A stretch of DNA of 64,000 nucleotides from NCBI GenBank assembly GCA_025024175.1, contig QCXZ01000003.1, positions 57,182,023-57,246,022 of the forward strand, written 5' to 3'. Below are positions 34,131 through 46,500 of this stretch, in pieces (position 1 is the stretch's first letter; each line of letters begins with the position of its first letter). This DNA is from Rhyzopertha dominica. Its lineage: Eukaryota; Arthropoda; Insecta; Coleoptera; Bostrichidae. Both the position numbers and the translations under genes were made by a program. The notes beneath the pieces are model-generated. The model was given only the letters and a program-made list of their open reading frames with translations. It ran no database searches and had not been told where the DNA came from.

Positions 34131-35140
34131 ATTGTGGTAATGATTGGTCAAGATCATTGGATGGAACCTGTCGACATAATATATTTAGATTTTGCTAAAG
34201 CTTTCGATATAGTTCCTAAACATAGACTTTTATATAAATTGGAAAATGCTGGCACAATAGGTCAACTATTACTGTGGATTGAAGACTTCTTAAGTGACCG
34301 ATCATTTTGTGTTAGAGTTGGGAAGAATAAATCAGATTTCCGTCCAGTGTTGAGTGGGGTTCCTCAAGGTTCCGTGCTAGGACCCATTCTTTTCCCTGTG
34401 CGCGTCGTTGATATGACACTGCACATAAAAAGTAAATGTTCAGCAGTATACTCCAGGGAGATTTGAGAAGTTTTATGGAATAATGTTCCGATTGAATGCT
34501 GACCCTCAGTATTGGAAAATGTCTTGTTCTTCGCATGGAAAAAAATAACCCGCAACATGTATATTCTATTCATGGCTGGATCTTAATGGAAGGGAATCTC
34601 ATAATGACTTGGAACTCACAGTGACATGCAATCTGTCTTGGAACGACCACATTGCCTCCATCTGCAGGGACACCAATTCGAGGTTATTCTTGCTGGAAAA
34701 ATCTTTCGTGTGCGTATCTTTTACAAACTCGTTAAACTTGTACAAATCCTATGTTAGGTAGCTGCTTGAATACGTAAGTCCTTTATGGTAGGTAGATTTT
34801 GTTCTGGATGGGAACATGCCCGAAAGTTTGCAACGATGCGCTACTACACTCTCTGTTGGTCGTTTACGTCCCTCGTATGATGACAAACGCTAACATACCA
34901 TGTAAAAAAAAACGCAAATTACGTGGGGATATGATTACACGCTATCGTGCGTTATTAAACCTGCTTTCTTGTGATGTCAGTACTTTGTCCACGTTTAACA
35001 TGGATCACCTGAAGCTAAAAAAAGAAAATTCGAAAACTCCAACAGAATGTTTTCGAACGGTTTTCCGAATACAGTGGTTGGCGCAACATCAATTAATTTA
35101 TTTAGAAACAGATATAAATTACTCAAATTTCATCTGAACA
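34131..35140 (+). pseudogene. CR1-like reverse transcriptase relic
   Basis: This is the polymerase of a non-LTR retrotransposon. Motif A reads DIIYLDFAKAFDIVPKHRLL (34174-34230) with its catalytic Asp. The template-binding box reads SGVPQGSVLGPILF (34351-34392). The YVDD box at about 34400 is damaged (RVVDM). Downstream, in shifting frames, ITRNMYI, ELTVTCNLSWNDHIA, LEKSFVCVS and LYKSYVR match the thumb and connection of CR1-type enzymes. The C-terminal part at 34900-35130 gives RKLRGDMITRYRALLN and HLKLKKENSKT, the usual end region of such proteins. Stops and frameshifts occur from about 34400 on. The N-terminal endonuclease is absent through 5' truncation, the usual result of incomplete reverse transcription. 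Confidence 0.85.
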
Positions 35141-35212
35141 TGTACTATGCAATAGTTATATTACAAGCTGCACAGGTTTTACGTCAGCTTTGTTTCTTGT
35201 AATAATAATAAT
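34131..35212 (+). mobile_element. CR1-like non-LTR retrotransposon fragment
   Basis: 5' truncated within the reverse transcriptase. It runs through the C-terminal region to a short (TAA)n tail at about 35200-35212, a common type of 3' end for CR1/L2-like elements. It abuts the DD41D mariner relic directly on its left. Confidence 0.75.
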
Positions 35213-35749
35213 CTACCGATCTAGCTTAAACCACGAGACAAGCTTTAGCCCTATGTAGTGTACATACGTTTTAACTTGAAAATTTGCCGATACGCCATGT
35301 TGCTAAGTAATATTTACATTCGAGAGAATGTATGCAACAGTAAACATACTTTATAAAACTTTGGGTGAAGACACAGCGCCCGTAAATCGCATCTAATTTT
35401 ACAGTAAATTTTATGTCGGGATTTTGACTTTTATAAAACAAAAATTTTACATACAGAAAAAGTCTAATAAAAGAATCTATACAAATTTCTTAGAGTACCA
35501 ATAATTTTAGTAGGGATTGTGGAATTTATGAGTTGTGTGACATTTAGAAGGCTATTTTTTATCTTCTATCAAGTGATTCGTGAATAGTAGCTAGATAGAT
35601 TGGAACGCACGTTGTTTCTATAACGCCTCGCTTCCTTGGTGATTTGTTTATTTACTATCAAAATTTAGTTTGAATTCGTGTCACACGAAATTTTGCGGTT
35701 CTCATCTTTGACACGGATTACAGGCGTATCGAAACGTTAGATTAATAAT
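35213..35749. other. No gene seen
   Basis: AT-rich spacer between the CR1 fragment and element R2 copy 2. Confidence 0.4.
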
Positions 35750-35751
35750 TA

Positions 35752-36577
35752 CTTCCATATCCAACGGATGGGAAGTATTGTATCGCGAAAAAAAATTTCA
35801 AAAACTTTTATTTGCTCATTCGCTTTAAAATGGTCGAAAACGCAAAAAAATACAAAATTTGAGGAAAAAAATTTATTGTCTGTGTGTCTGTGGTTTTGTT
35901 TGTGGACACGATAACTTTCGAACACAAAATTTGGCAAACGTATAAATCTCAACTACCCAAAGCGACCTATTGTCTGTGGGGTAAGTAGGGTATCGGGAAG
36001 GGGGCAATATTGGGGGGTACCTACCCTTTTTGTAAATTTTTATATATTTATATTTTTTCGTTTTAGTATGTGATTAGTAGTATAACTACGAGTATTATTC
36101 GTTCTTATAAATTTTCGATGCGGCAAACTGTTTAGAAGATATTAGCAAGAAAGCGTCACTTAAAGAAAACGGTTTTTCCTAAATATCTCCGAATATGTTT
36201 AATATTTCAAAAATTGAAAATCAGATAGGAAATAAAATTTCTCACAAAAAGTTTCTTAGAAAATTTATTCAAAATTTTGATATTTTCGGAATATTTCCAA
36301 AAAAACCTTTGTTGGTCCCTACCCGTACGATTTTTTTTAAATTTTGGTATTATATAGAAAATCAAATTTCTGATCAGAAAGCACTCTTGTAAGTTTTTTG
36401 TTAAGTTAATAATTTTTGAGTTATTTGGAAGAAACGATTTTAAAATTTATATATTTTGCCTCATATCCCGAGGACTTTGTCTTAGAAAAAATGTGTAGAG
36501 AGACAAAATGCTCAAAATCTGATTACTAATCATATAGTATAAGAAATAAATGTTATTTTGACAATTGGATGTGGAAG
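35752..36577 (-). mobile_element. Inverted-repeat element family R2, copy 2
   Basis: Bounded by CTTCCATATCCAA and TTGGATGTGGAAG, each next to TA (35750-35751 and 36578-36579). It matches 20578-21334 in opposite orientation and is about 70 bp longer. Beyond the right border, the string TGATTCAATTTGCA and a following T run also occur at the equivalent side of copy 1, so similarity exceeds the inverted repeats there. It carries no transposase. Confidence 0.7.
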
Positions 36578-36579
36578 TA

Positions 36580-37735
36580 TTGATTCAATTTGCAACGGTT
36601 TTTTTTGTCAGTATTTTGTAGTGACAGCAATCCTTTCGAAAACACATTATCTAACATTATGGATGCTGAAAGCATCATCTACGTATCAAAGTTTAAATGT
36701 CTTATTACAGGTTTTAAGTCCTCATTAGGATGTTAGAATACTTTAGAAAGGAAGCAAGTGTTTGACTTTTTCCTGTTTCCGTCCACTGATTTAGCCAATT
36801 TACGTTAATAATCCGTTTATCAGTTAAATGCCACACACCTATGAGATATAGTTATGTTAATGGTTGCTTAGATTATGAGTGAAAAGAGCCAGTTAAAGGA
36901 AAAGAACCCTATTTTTAACTAAAATACATTGCCACCTTTTTCACAATTCATAAGGTTAGCCTCCTCCCGTTTTATTTTATTATGTTATCGAGACCATAAA
37001 CGCCGATATAAATTTGTCGGCCTTATGCTACAACATTTAGTTTAAAACAACGTTCCTGTATACAAAGCCTTCGTGACACCACGCTAACCAACAGCATAAT
37101 GTATAAAAGCTTATTTCAGACGTCGACGTACTTAAAGGTGTCTAGCATTTAACCATCAGATAAAACTCAAAACCCCAGTGTTAATTAAAACGTTCCAAGA
37201 AAGTTAGAACACCTGCATAATAAAGGAGAACACTCCAAGCGTGTGCAGTCGTACCCATAACATGCTTGCTGAAAAATCTATTAATAATAACTTGTATGCC
37301 GGATATTCCCAATCGCTTTCGCGACTTGCACGTAAGCAAACGGAACAATCACATGTGTGCATTTTAAATTATGTATGCAAATTCCGCACTAAGTTGTAGC
37401 ATTATCGTTCGCGTGGTTGCAAGTTCAAGCACGCGTGAGAAGGGATATGCAGGCTGTTAATTTACTGCCTACTCGGTTATCTTTTTTTACGAGCATCATC
37501 GCTGGCCGTTACGCTTTTCACACGTTATTCTAGAAATTATACACAAATTTCTGCTAGTCCGAGAGTTAGCGCCTATGTGTTTAACACTTACACCACAGAC
37601 TTATGAATTCCTGCTAAAGATGTGAAAATAAACATTCTCTAACAAGTTTAAACTAGGAAATGAAAATTACACATTTTAAACAAGGAGCAGCAACAGAGGC
37701 GCTGCAGGAAATTACAAGGCTAGGCTTTCCCACGG
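36580..37735. other. No gene seen; CpG-bearing block at 37230-37560
   Basis: The first part is AT-rich. The part at 37230-37560 is less AT-rich, frame-free, and contains an octamer-like TATGCAAATT at about 37373, plus CGCGTG and TCGCGAC-type strings. A possible regulatory element, but not demonstrable here. Confidence 0.3.
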
Positions 37736-37739
37736 TGTG

Positions 37740-38560
37740 ATACGTGCCATCTCTTAACTATGTAGAGTAGAAGACAGGTCATCATTTGATGGCCGCAATA
37801 TCGGGCGATTTCGGTGGGTGAAGCGTAATCTCATACCCCAATAATTCATTAATTTTAGGCAGGGTTTGTCTTGGACAGTGTGGTCTTGAATTATTGTAAT
37901 GCAGAATAACACCTCATTTGTTGACAATCGCTGGACATTTTTCAATTAAAAACTGATTTGCTCGGTCCAGTACTCTTCTTATTACTCCGCCAATCACACA
38001 ATAGCGCCTTTTTGGAACGTAAACCTAGCTTAGCAGTGACTTTTGGCAAATAATTTGGAGAAAGCCTTTTTGCTTTTTGCGTTTCGTATTATCATAGTAA
38101 ACTCATTTTTCATTTTGAATGATCAACGATTGCACCGTTTGAGCAATAAATTATATGGTATGTAGGTTTTTTGTTTCTTCAGACAGAATATATGTGACCT
38201 AAACACCTGGTCTGCCTACTTTCGCTATATGCTTTAAATGATCTTGGGTGATCGACCAAGCTTGGCCAAGACTGTTCTGACAGTTTGACAGTTACACTCT
38301 TATCATGTACTCGTAATTGTCTATAGTTGGTCTTTCTAATGGGTAGGAGTTGGAAAGGTACTTAAACTTAGAAAACCACCTACGGCATTTAATAATGTCT
38401 AATGCCCTGGATAAATATCGCACATGTTTTTGATGACAACTATTGCGCTACAATCGTTCGCACTCAGTACCATTATGTTTGTGTTTCCTTTGTGGTATTT
38501 GCGTCCTAACACAAAAATTCGTTGGTGTACTGCCTCGCATTTAAATTTTTCACTTTTTAA
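37740..38560 (-). pseudogene. Mariner (DD34D-type) transposase relic
   Basis: On the minus strand I can read the N-terminal helix-turn-helix region as VVIKNMCDIYPGALDIIKCRRWFSK (about 38380-38460), then LAKLGRSPK. The catalytic core starts with QNEK-stop-VYYDNTKRKKQ (about 38060-38110), where known mariners have GDEKWVYYDN. Further on come QFLIEKCPAIVNK, GVILHYNNSRPH and EITLHPPKSPDIA (37790-37970). The first Asp is replaced by Asn (NEK for DEK), the second likewise (YNN for HDN), and the third position is lost in KSPDIAAIK. It is therefore a well-ordered but catalytically dead remnant with stops and frameshifts. Terminal inverted repeats were not identified. Confidence 0.8.
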
Positions 38561-41500
38561 AACTGAAAATTCGATTTAAAAGATACCAATAAAAATCGTG
38601 CTATATTTGGAAGTAGGTACGTGGGAATCTATAGAAGTACGCGGAAAATGTGGAAGTATAGTGAAAATAAGAACCAATACATGACGAGTAAATAAGGACA
38701 AGGGCAAAAACGACATTACTTTCTATCTCCTCAATACCAAACCCTGTAAATTCTGCAGTATACGAAAGTAATGACGTTTCAGTGTTACAACATTGGAAAC
38801 ATATTTGTTACAGAACAATAGAACGTAAATTAATTAGTTATATTGTTGTTGGCCGTATACCTCACTGCGCAGATGTTTTATTTATTTATTCGACCAGTTT
38901 ATCTCAGTTCTTTTAAAGCTATTGACTTTATATTATGGACTCTTATACTCTTAGATTTCGCAGTTGGTGTTTTACAAAGCAGTAATTATCTCCACTTTAT
39001 CCTGTCTAGTTTTAATTAATAGAAATGACGATTACTCCATCCAGGGAGATTAAAACATTTAAAATTTGGTTGAAAAAAGAAGGGTGTTTAAAATGGCATG
39101 TCTGGACACATTTACCACAGAGCTTTTGCAGTTTGTTTTGAAATAGTGGAAAAGAATGGTAAAGTAAATTTCCAGAAGCTAGAGGACTTAGATCATGTTA
39201 CTAAAGGGAAAAGAAGCGATTGAAACCAACTGTTTTTATGAAAACTTTAACCCCTCTTTTCTGCAAGAAAAGCATATATGCGAAATTCACTACAATTAAT
39301 AGTACTAGGGAAAATATAGTAAGCACAGCAGTTTATATAGTCACTATTGAAAAATAAACAGGAAATTTGTATTTAAATCTTAAGAAATAATACGATATTA
39401 GAACACTTAAAAAAGCTTAATAAATTTGTAATTCCTTAAAGCAAAGTAAGGAATATGGAATATAATAAACATCGTAACAGAGAAGCCAAAAGAAGAAATG
39501 GTACAGTTGTCTAAATATAAAAGACTGAAATTTACAATTTTACTATATTGCCGAGAAGCTTCCTTTTGAAAAAGCAAGAATCTAAACTTTAATCTGACAC
39601 ATTCGGTGGTTATACATGATACAACACCCCATAAAATGACCAAAACGTTAAATAGGGGACTAGAAAATTCATATGATATTTACAGCTTTGCAGAAGATCG
39701 GCTTTAATAAAGGAAAATTTTTCCTATAGTTTTTTCATCGAAAAAGTCAGTAGCCATTTTTTCAATAGTCGAAATTATAGCATATATGCTGAAAAACCGT
39801 TAAGTCAATTTTTTAGAAAAAAATTTAAAGAAAACAGCATATTGTTTTAATTTCAACATGTAATCAGAAAAAATAAGAAGTGGACATGTCTTTTATGTAG
39901 TGACATTGTAGGTCACCTGATATGTATTCAAGAACTAATTCATTGTGAAATGATTGCGTTGGATGAATTCAGAATCTTAAAAGCTAAAGCTACATGAAAC
40001 TACTCCAAGTTAAACTTGTACCTTTGCTACACAACGTTAATAAATATAGGAAACAATGAAAACATGAACGTTGTAAAGCAACAGCAGAAAGTGCTATCAA
40101 ATTGCTAAATATAAATTAGCTTAACTGGTGTATCTGCAGTATATCCTTACCTTTTTAGACAATATTTTTTTAATCCAGGTAAACAAAGACGAATATAACA
40201 CCCACAGTCAAGAGGATATCTTTATTTAAGTTCCAGAAGATCCAGAAACTAATATATTTACGACTATGGGCAATAAACATATAGGTACAACAAATTCTAG
40301 TCAGTATAGAAAATTGCAGCAATAACGTTTTTAATGTGTAGAACTTTTTAAGCGAGAACAGTGTGCATTACTAGTTATTATTGGTATGCAAATGAAATTG
40401 TTGTTATTATTCTAAGACCTTGATAATTTTAATTCCTCTTGATTGCTAAAGACTATTTATATTACAATAAATAGCAGTAATTTGCAGTGGATTTAGTTTA
40501 GTGGGTGTTTATTTTCATTCGACTCAGTGTGCATAATCTTAAAGTGATAAGACATTCTGCTTTTCTATACGGCAAGTTTCATGTAATATATGCGAATAGA
40601 TTATTTATTGTCTTCTACTAATGGCAACCAAAAGTTCAGGAATTATTTACTTAAGCGATTTGACCAGATACCACACCGTTAATTGTTAAACAAAGCACGC
40701 TGAATGCATTAATGATATTCAATTTAAATACCTCATCTGATGACTTTCACGATATAAAGTCATGCAATTTAACGCAGGTAAACATCGCAATAAACCCCGT
40801 TTTATGCAAATGCTTTCATATAATACAAGCGATATGTGGCTTTCGCGTCGATTGGTTTTCCGCAATATTACGGCACCACACCTGCGACAGTGATTGTTGT
40901 TTGCCATCATACGATTGAAAATTCGAAGATTCATTTCCTTCCGCGTCATAAAAACGGACGAGCTGATAAAATATCGGGTTTTCGAAGCAATAAAAGGAAT
41001 TGATACTTGACAGGTAATAATTTATCTATGAAACGATGAGATGCAAGCGACTTTTTAATAAAATCTTATATCAAAAAGCAATATTCCAAGCAATTTGTGT
41101 TTGATAGGCGAACGTTGCGCGTGATCATCCGAGTTTGCTAGAGGGAGCAATTAACGTGGACATTACCTATAAATTGATCGGAAAAGATATTGCCACACAC
41201 ACACACGTCGTATTGGCTAATGTATATCCTATATCCGCATGCTATGTTCCCTGAACGGCAATGACGCACTGCAGTACATATCTTCAGGTGACGCTAATGT
41301 ACAAGTTATGTGTCACATTTATGTTGGAAACGGGGTTCTCGCAGACAAATTGAATACTTTAAACTATATTAAATTCTAGCTAATAATATGTGTACATAAA
41401 TCAAATACAATGCTACTTTTCCTGTTTCATTTGCAGTCACTTTGATTCTGCTAATTATTACTGTCTTTGCATAAATGTATTGGCAACTAACTTCTGAGGA

Positions 41501-42385
41501 TACTGTGTATTCATTAAGGATTTTCACTAGATTAATACCATCAATTACGTCTGTTTATAAATTTACTTGGGCAAACATGGCTACTTTTATGAAAACATGA
41601 GAATTATCATCCGTTCTCTTCTTTTACCTTAGTCGGTTGGTTTGGATTAAAAGTCGCATTGTTCTACCCTATTTTAGAAATTATTGGCTACTCCTCCAGT
41701 TACCTTAATAACCGGTAATCAATTTACGTAAGGTAGTACAAATCAGTTTAGCGGAGCATGATGTGCGGCGCCTAATACCTGAAGGAGCCGTACGGTACGC
41801 TCGTCGTGACATCCCAGTTATCATGATACATGTTTACACGCCTAGTGGCTCCAATTACATGCTCATATCGTGTATAATGCCCTGTTAGTGTGCCGTATCG
41901 CACTTGGCTCGATAAATATTTGAAACGCTTAAAAGCTCCGGTGTGTTTGGCACTTAGAACCGACCTATTAAGATAGACAAAGGAAGCGTTACACCTTGGG
42001 ATGCATTATTAAAAACGTTTGCTTTATTGAGGAAAGTTGGAGGCTTTATCTGGCTGGTAATGTTTTCCCAGGAAACGGAGCGAGAATCCTCTAAATGCAT
42101 TCGGGCACGTGAGTGCTACGTGGATTTCGAGCATTGCACGAGTGTAACACCATGCATAGATGCATCTCAAAGGGTTAGTTTGGAGATCTCTTAGCGAAAA
42201 CCCGCTATCACACAAGTATCTCCTGCGAATTCAGTTTTATCCACGAAGTGTCGTTTTGCGGAGGCTCTTCCCACGTACGTTAGTCTAATATCTAGTTAAA
42301 AAAGTAATACCTACAGAAAAAGCATCTTACTTATGTAGTATAATTGCATTACATTCTTTTGCAAACTTTAATATTCTAATACAGG
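38561..42385. other. No gene seen; CpG-bearing blocks at 40700-42260
   Basis: From 38561 to 40690 it is strongly AT-rich without features. From about 40700 to 42260 there are repeated less AT-rich patches with no open frame, including TTATGCAAATGC (octamer-like) at about 40801, a CACCTGC E-box at about 40878 and a (CA)n run at about 41195-41207. These patches could be regulatory. The frames of 62-78 codons here look like chance. Confidence 0.35.
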
Positions 42386-42387
42386 AA

Positions 42388-43503
42388 ATATATATATATT
42401 CTTATGAAAATCATTAATACATTCCACAGTACCGTTAATTTCATGCGACTACGGTCGACTTTTATAAAAGCGTTGAAAGAAAAAAAAATATTTTCATTCA
42501 ACGATAAGAGATCTCGCATTTGCGCTTTATCNATAATAGATACATACATGTATGTATTTATTCTGNATAGAGTATTGAAGAATACCGCAGAAAACTCCAA
42601 TCAGATCTCTATTGTCTTAAGCCAGTCTTTAACACCTTCATCAACACGATGGATAGACGNAAAACCATGCTGTACGCCATGCTGTACGGAGGCATCTGTT
42701 GACCATATGTCCAACTGTTTGGAGGGGATCTCCACATTCACAAGAAGGGTTGATAGATGAATCCCATTTATTAAGTAAAAAACTTGCATTTTCCATGACC
42801 AGTGCGAAGGCGATTCAGAGTGACCCAATACCTTCTTGGGAGGTCAGTTCCTGCTACCTCTTCCGTAGGATCGTCTATAAGCTGCTGATTGAATATATCA
42901 TGTTTCTTAAATTGCCAATCAGAACACCATCCATCTTCAATGGTATAAGGAGCACGAAGGAAATCTTCTGTCCACAGAGGTTTTCTAGAAGTTAGCCGCG
43001 TTGTAGGTAGCTCTTGCAGATCTCGGGAAATCAGAAACTCATTAGGAACTGATTGATATTTTTGCCAAGCTTTGTATGTAGCAAACTGTCTGCGAATCTC
43101 CGGAGGAGCAATGTTTGAAAGACTCGGAAGCCAAGGTAATGGAGTTAACTTAATTGTTTCAGTGATTAGTCGCATTGCAGTATTTAACTGAGTGTCAATT
43201 TTTCCTGCGTGATGACTGTTTTACCAAACAGGACAGCAGTACTCAGCAGTGCTATAAAGCAAGGCAGTTTGCATTTGCACCCTAACTTGTACCAGCAAGT
43301 TTATGCAGAATGTTATTTCTAGTCTGTAATTTTTTACTGACGTTTTTTAGATGTTTCTTGTACGTTAGAGACATATCTAGGGTCACTACAAGGTATTTTG
43401 GCGAGAAGTTATGTTTAAGAATTATGTTATTTGACATAACCTGAAGCTGTTTCCTCTTTTGGTGATTGTTGAGATGAAAGCAAGTTACTTCTGTCTTCAA
43501 TAC
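42388..43503 (-). mobile_element. Jockey-like non-LTR retrotransposon, copy B (5' truncated)
   Basis: Same family as copy A at 9660-11006, in the opposite orientation. The 3' tails match down to the terminal (TA)n at 42388-42399, and the coding parts match through the thumb and C-terminal regions. Copy B keeps the roughly 100-bp piece missing from A. It ends on its 5' side at about 43503, immediately upstream of the KTEVTCFHLNN segment, where similarity to copy A stops. It contains several N bases. Confidence 0.8.
42600..43500 (-). pseudogene. Non-LTR polyprotein C-terminal relic
   Basis: The segment at 43282-43500 reads KTEVTCFHLNNHQKRKQ, then PKYLVVTLDMSLTYKKHL and TRNNILHKLAGTS, the thumb region that follows the reverse transcriptase palm in Jockey-superfamily elements. 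After a gap and frameshift, 42771-43175 reads RLITETIKLTPLPWLPSLSN, IAPPEIRRQFATYKA, LPTTRLTSRKPLW and DLPRRYWVTLNRLRTGHGKC. This is the conserved C-terminal part leading into a zinc-knuckle-like CxCG motif, which lies in another frame at about 42640-42770. The catalytic YADD part is missing through 5' truncation. The 134-codon open frame suggests this copy is younger than copy A, but it cannot be active. Confidence 0.85.
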
Positions 43504-43504
43504 A

Positions 43505-46500
43505 AGAAATAATTTTCATTAATATGATAATATTTAATTGTCCATAGAATTACATTCATGACATTGTATTTTCATAGAAATATAACTGGACTTGTTCCTG
43601 TTATATACCGGTAAAAGTCAAAGTTGTAAATTGGGTTCAAAACAGTCCGCTTCCATCTCCTGAAGCTTAGGCGGTGCTCCTCGAGGAATAAACTTGTCCA
43701 TGAATATAGCACTATACAAAAAATATATATATTTTTGGTTGTTAATGGTTTGCATTTGTATTTACCAGTATTTGCCATTTCATCGTGCCAAAATTGAAAA
43801 TCTTTCTTACAGATCACATTCTCGAACAGGTTTTGAAACATACTAACCACTATTTGCATTGAGTTAATATTAAAATGCTAGTTTGACTCAATATATCAAT
43901 CTTATTTTTGGTTTAAATTCACAGTGTTCTTTTAAAAGCCGTTACAGTCAGAAAAGTGCAATGCTTACTGTACCTGTATACTACATGTAATATAGAAATC
44001 ATCGCATTACGTCTTAGAAATAAAGAAGGTGCGAGCGTTTTTTGCCATATAACGAAAGAAGAAGACTTATTTTCCAGTTAAGTGGCATGTATTTGGAGAA
44101 TATGTTGTTCCATCAGGACGGTGCTACGTTGAACCACAACCTTCGTTATAGACAGCCGTGCTGAGGAACTGACACGCCATTTTTTCTCTGACAGAAATGC
44201 ATTCAAAATGTTTACGCTTACGACTTATATAGCGTTGAAATAGTGTTAACAGTGGGTAATGTTATAGTAATTTTATTAGGTGAAAATAGTATTGTTATCG
44301 CCGAGAAAATTGTTGTGAAATACCAGAGCTAATTAAAATACTATAGCAATGAAACTGGAAGCAGATTGCACATACTAGACTTAGTATTGTCTTCCAAGTC
44401 TGTTAACATCGAGGGACGGACGGTATAAGCAAATTTTCAATCATAGGCAATAGGGTAAGTACCACGGGATAATGACGAGAGTGTAGTAGATAGCTACTAT
44501 CTGAATACCAAATAATTCTCTCTCGTTGTTGCCTATGGTCGAAATGTAGTCCCCTTCATAAGGCTTATTTTTTCCATTCTGCTCAGACCATTGTAATCAC
44601 ATATTCTGGATCTATCCGAATTTATCGGGAAAACACTGCGGACGATGCGCGATGGCGAGCGAACCTTAATTTCTCCCTTGCACTTATCTTATGTTCTGAT
44701 TGAAATGTCTCCTTTTAAGGTGTGCCTACATTTGTTTGCGGCCACCGAACTCCATAAAATTTTGTAGAGTTCTGTGTTTGCGGCCCTCTTCCGACCGATA
44801 CAGCCGCTGTCAGTCTCTTCAAAAGAGACTAGGGACCTGCTGAAACAATGCGCAGTCTCGTTTGTGCAAACTGTTTGGACTCGCATAACAGCTATTTGAA
44901 TGAGCTCTAAGAACTTTGTATGAAAAAACTGCAGTGTTAGACCCTCAGTGATGCTAAATTATGCTTAACACGGTTATATATAACTGTTGTCTGAAGGCTA
45001 TAACGTGCGTTGTGATTGAATCGTTTAGAACTAACGTTATCCTTAAGGTCCTTGAAAATTTACACTGCGCTATAGTAGTGGCAGTCGCATATGTCCGAAA
45101 ATAAACCGTATCTTCAGATAAACAAATAATGCAGATCCCAAGATTGCCAGAAAAACATTCTTAACCGTTCAGCTTGATAAGGTTATTGCTAGAGGTATTT
45201 GATAAAATATTTAAGATTTGAAAATATGTGTAGGAAATAAACCTTAATATCGCGGCAGAAAGGTTACAATTGAAGGTACCACAGTTGTTTCGGTTAGTTT
45301 TAATTGAATTACTCAATGCATATTTATAATATATAATAATATATAATAATAATATATAATAATATATAATAATAATATATAAATAATATATAAAATTTTC
45401 TGCATCATACACCTTTTCCAGAAACAACAGGTTTGCTACAACATTCTAATTTTCCTTTATATTAATCTGAGATACTACAAAGTAATTTATCCTAGTTCGT
45501 TAAGAACGACAGAAACAGCTGAAGGCACCAATCTTATTCTGTAAATATTGATCTTTATAGGCCGCATTGAAGCGCTTTGTTGAAAATGAACCTACCACAG
45601 CAATTGAATTTATATGAGAAATAAAGGTTGCGGTTATTATATTCGATGATACACGGAGAATTACGTTTTACCACTGGTATAATACTGACTGACATAGAAG
45701 TAATACTCAGAAATACTTATGTTTGAAAAAACTTTGTTGAAAAAATTATTGGGTAAAGTATTTAAACGACGAACGACGAGAACAAAACAAATAATGGGTG
45801 GAGCCCTCGATTTTGTTTTAGTGAAGTGTTTGCTTCCGAGCCACTTGTACAGCATTATGAAGTGCCTAGAGTCTGCGAAAGATTGGGTAAAGTTTGCAGT
45901 ATTCTATCCATAATGTCTCAGTCAGTTTTGATGGGTGAAAGATCGGGAGGTCCAAAGTAAGTCAGGCTACATGTGCTATTGCATTGTTCTACTATACTCG
46001 CTTTTGATGGCGCTCTAGCCGGTTACCTTGTATCGAGAGAGAACACCATATGAAAACCGATATGAAGATAATCCAAAACTTCTTATTCCTTAAAGCGCTG
46101 GTGTGCAAGACTCTCCTTAGGTTTGAGGCGGTCATATAAAACCAAAAGTGTGACGTTTTGAGGTTCTTGGTCAGCGCTCCCGTCCCTTACATCTCTCTTT
46201 TCCTGTTTCGACTCCTGTCGGTTGTAGTAGTAATATCTCTAAAACGTCTTCTCACAAACTCATCACTGTCCTTTATCAAAAAAGCTCGATTACACAAAAA
46301 ACCGTACATCAGTACTGCTGAAAAACTGGTCGATTTCTGTTCAATAAAACCAGTGTATATTAAACTTTAATCAAATATAACCAGTGTTTTCACTTCTATG
46401 TCATGTATACATTAAACTACAACATGAAGAGCTCTTAAGTACAACACTAAATACAGTTTTTGGACCGACGTGTTTGCTCCTTTGTTTAAATAAATAGTTA

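Noticed and set aside
33515..34198. Plus-strand frames of 91-93 codons
   Set aside because: Shadows of the DD41D transposase on the minus strand.
42376..42760. Plus-strand 118-codon frame
   Set aside because: Antisense of the Jockey-like 3' tail and C-terminal region of copy B.
44100..44170. MLFHQDGATLNH, resembling a mariner QQDGA site
   Set aside because: Only about 12 residues, no supporting motif on either side and stops nearby, so not called as a feature.
45161..45427. 88-codon Tyr/Ile-rich minus-strand frame
   Set aside because: It is the translation of the TAATA microsatellite at 45325-45392.
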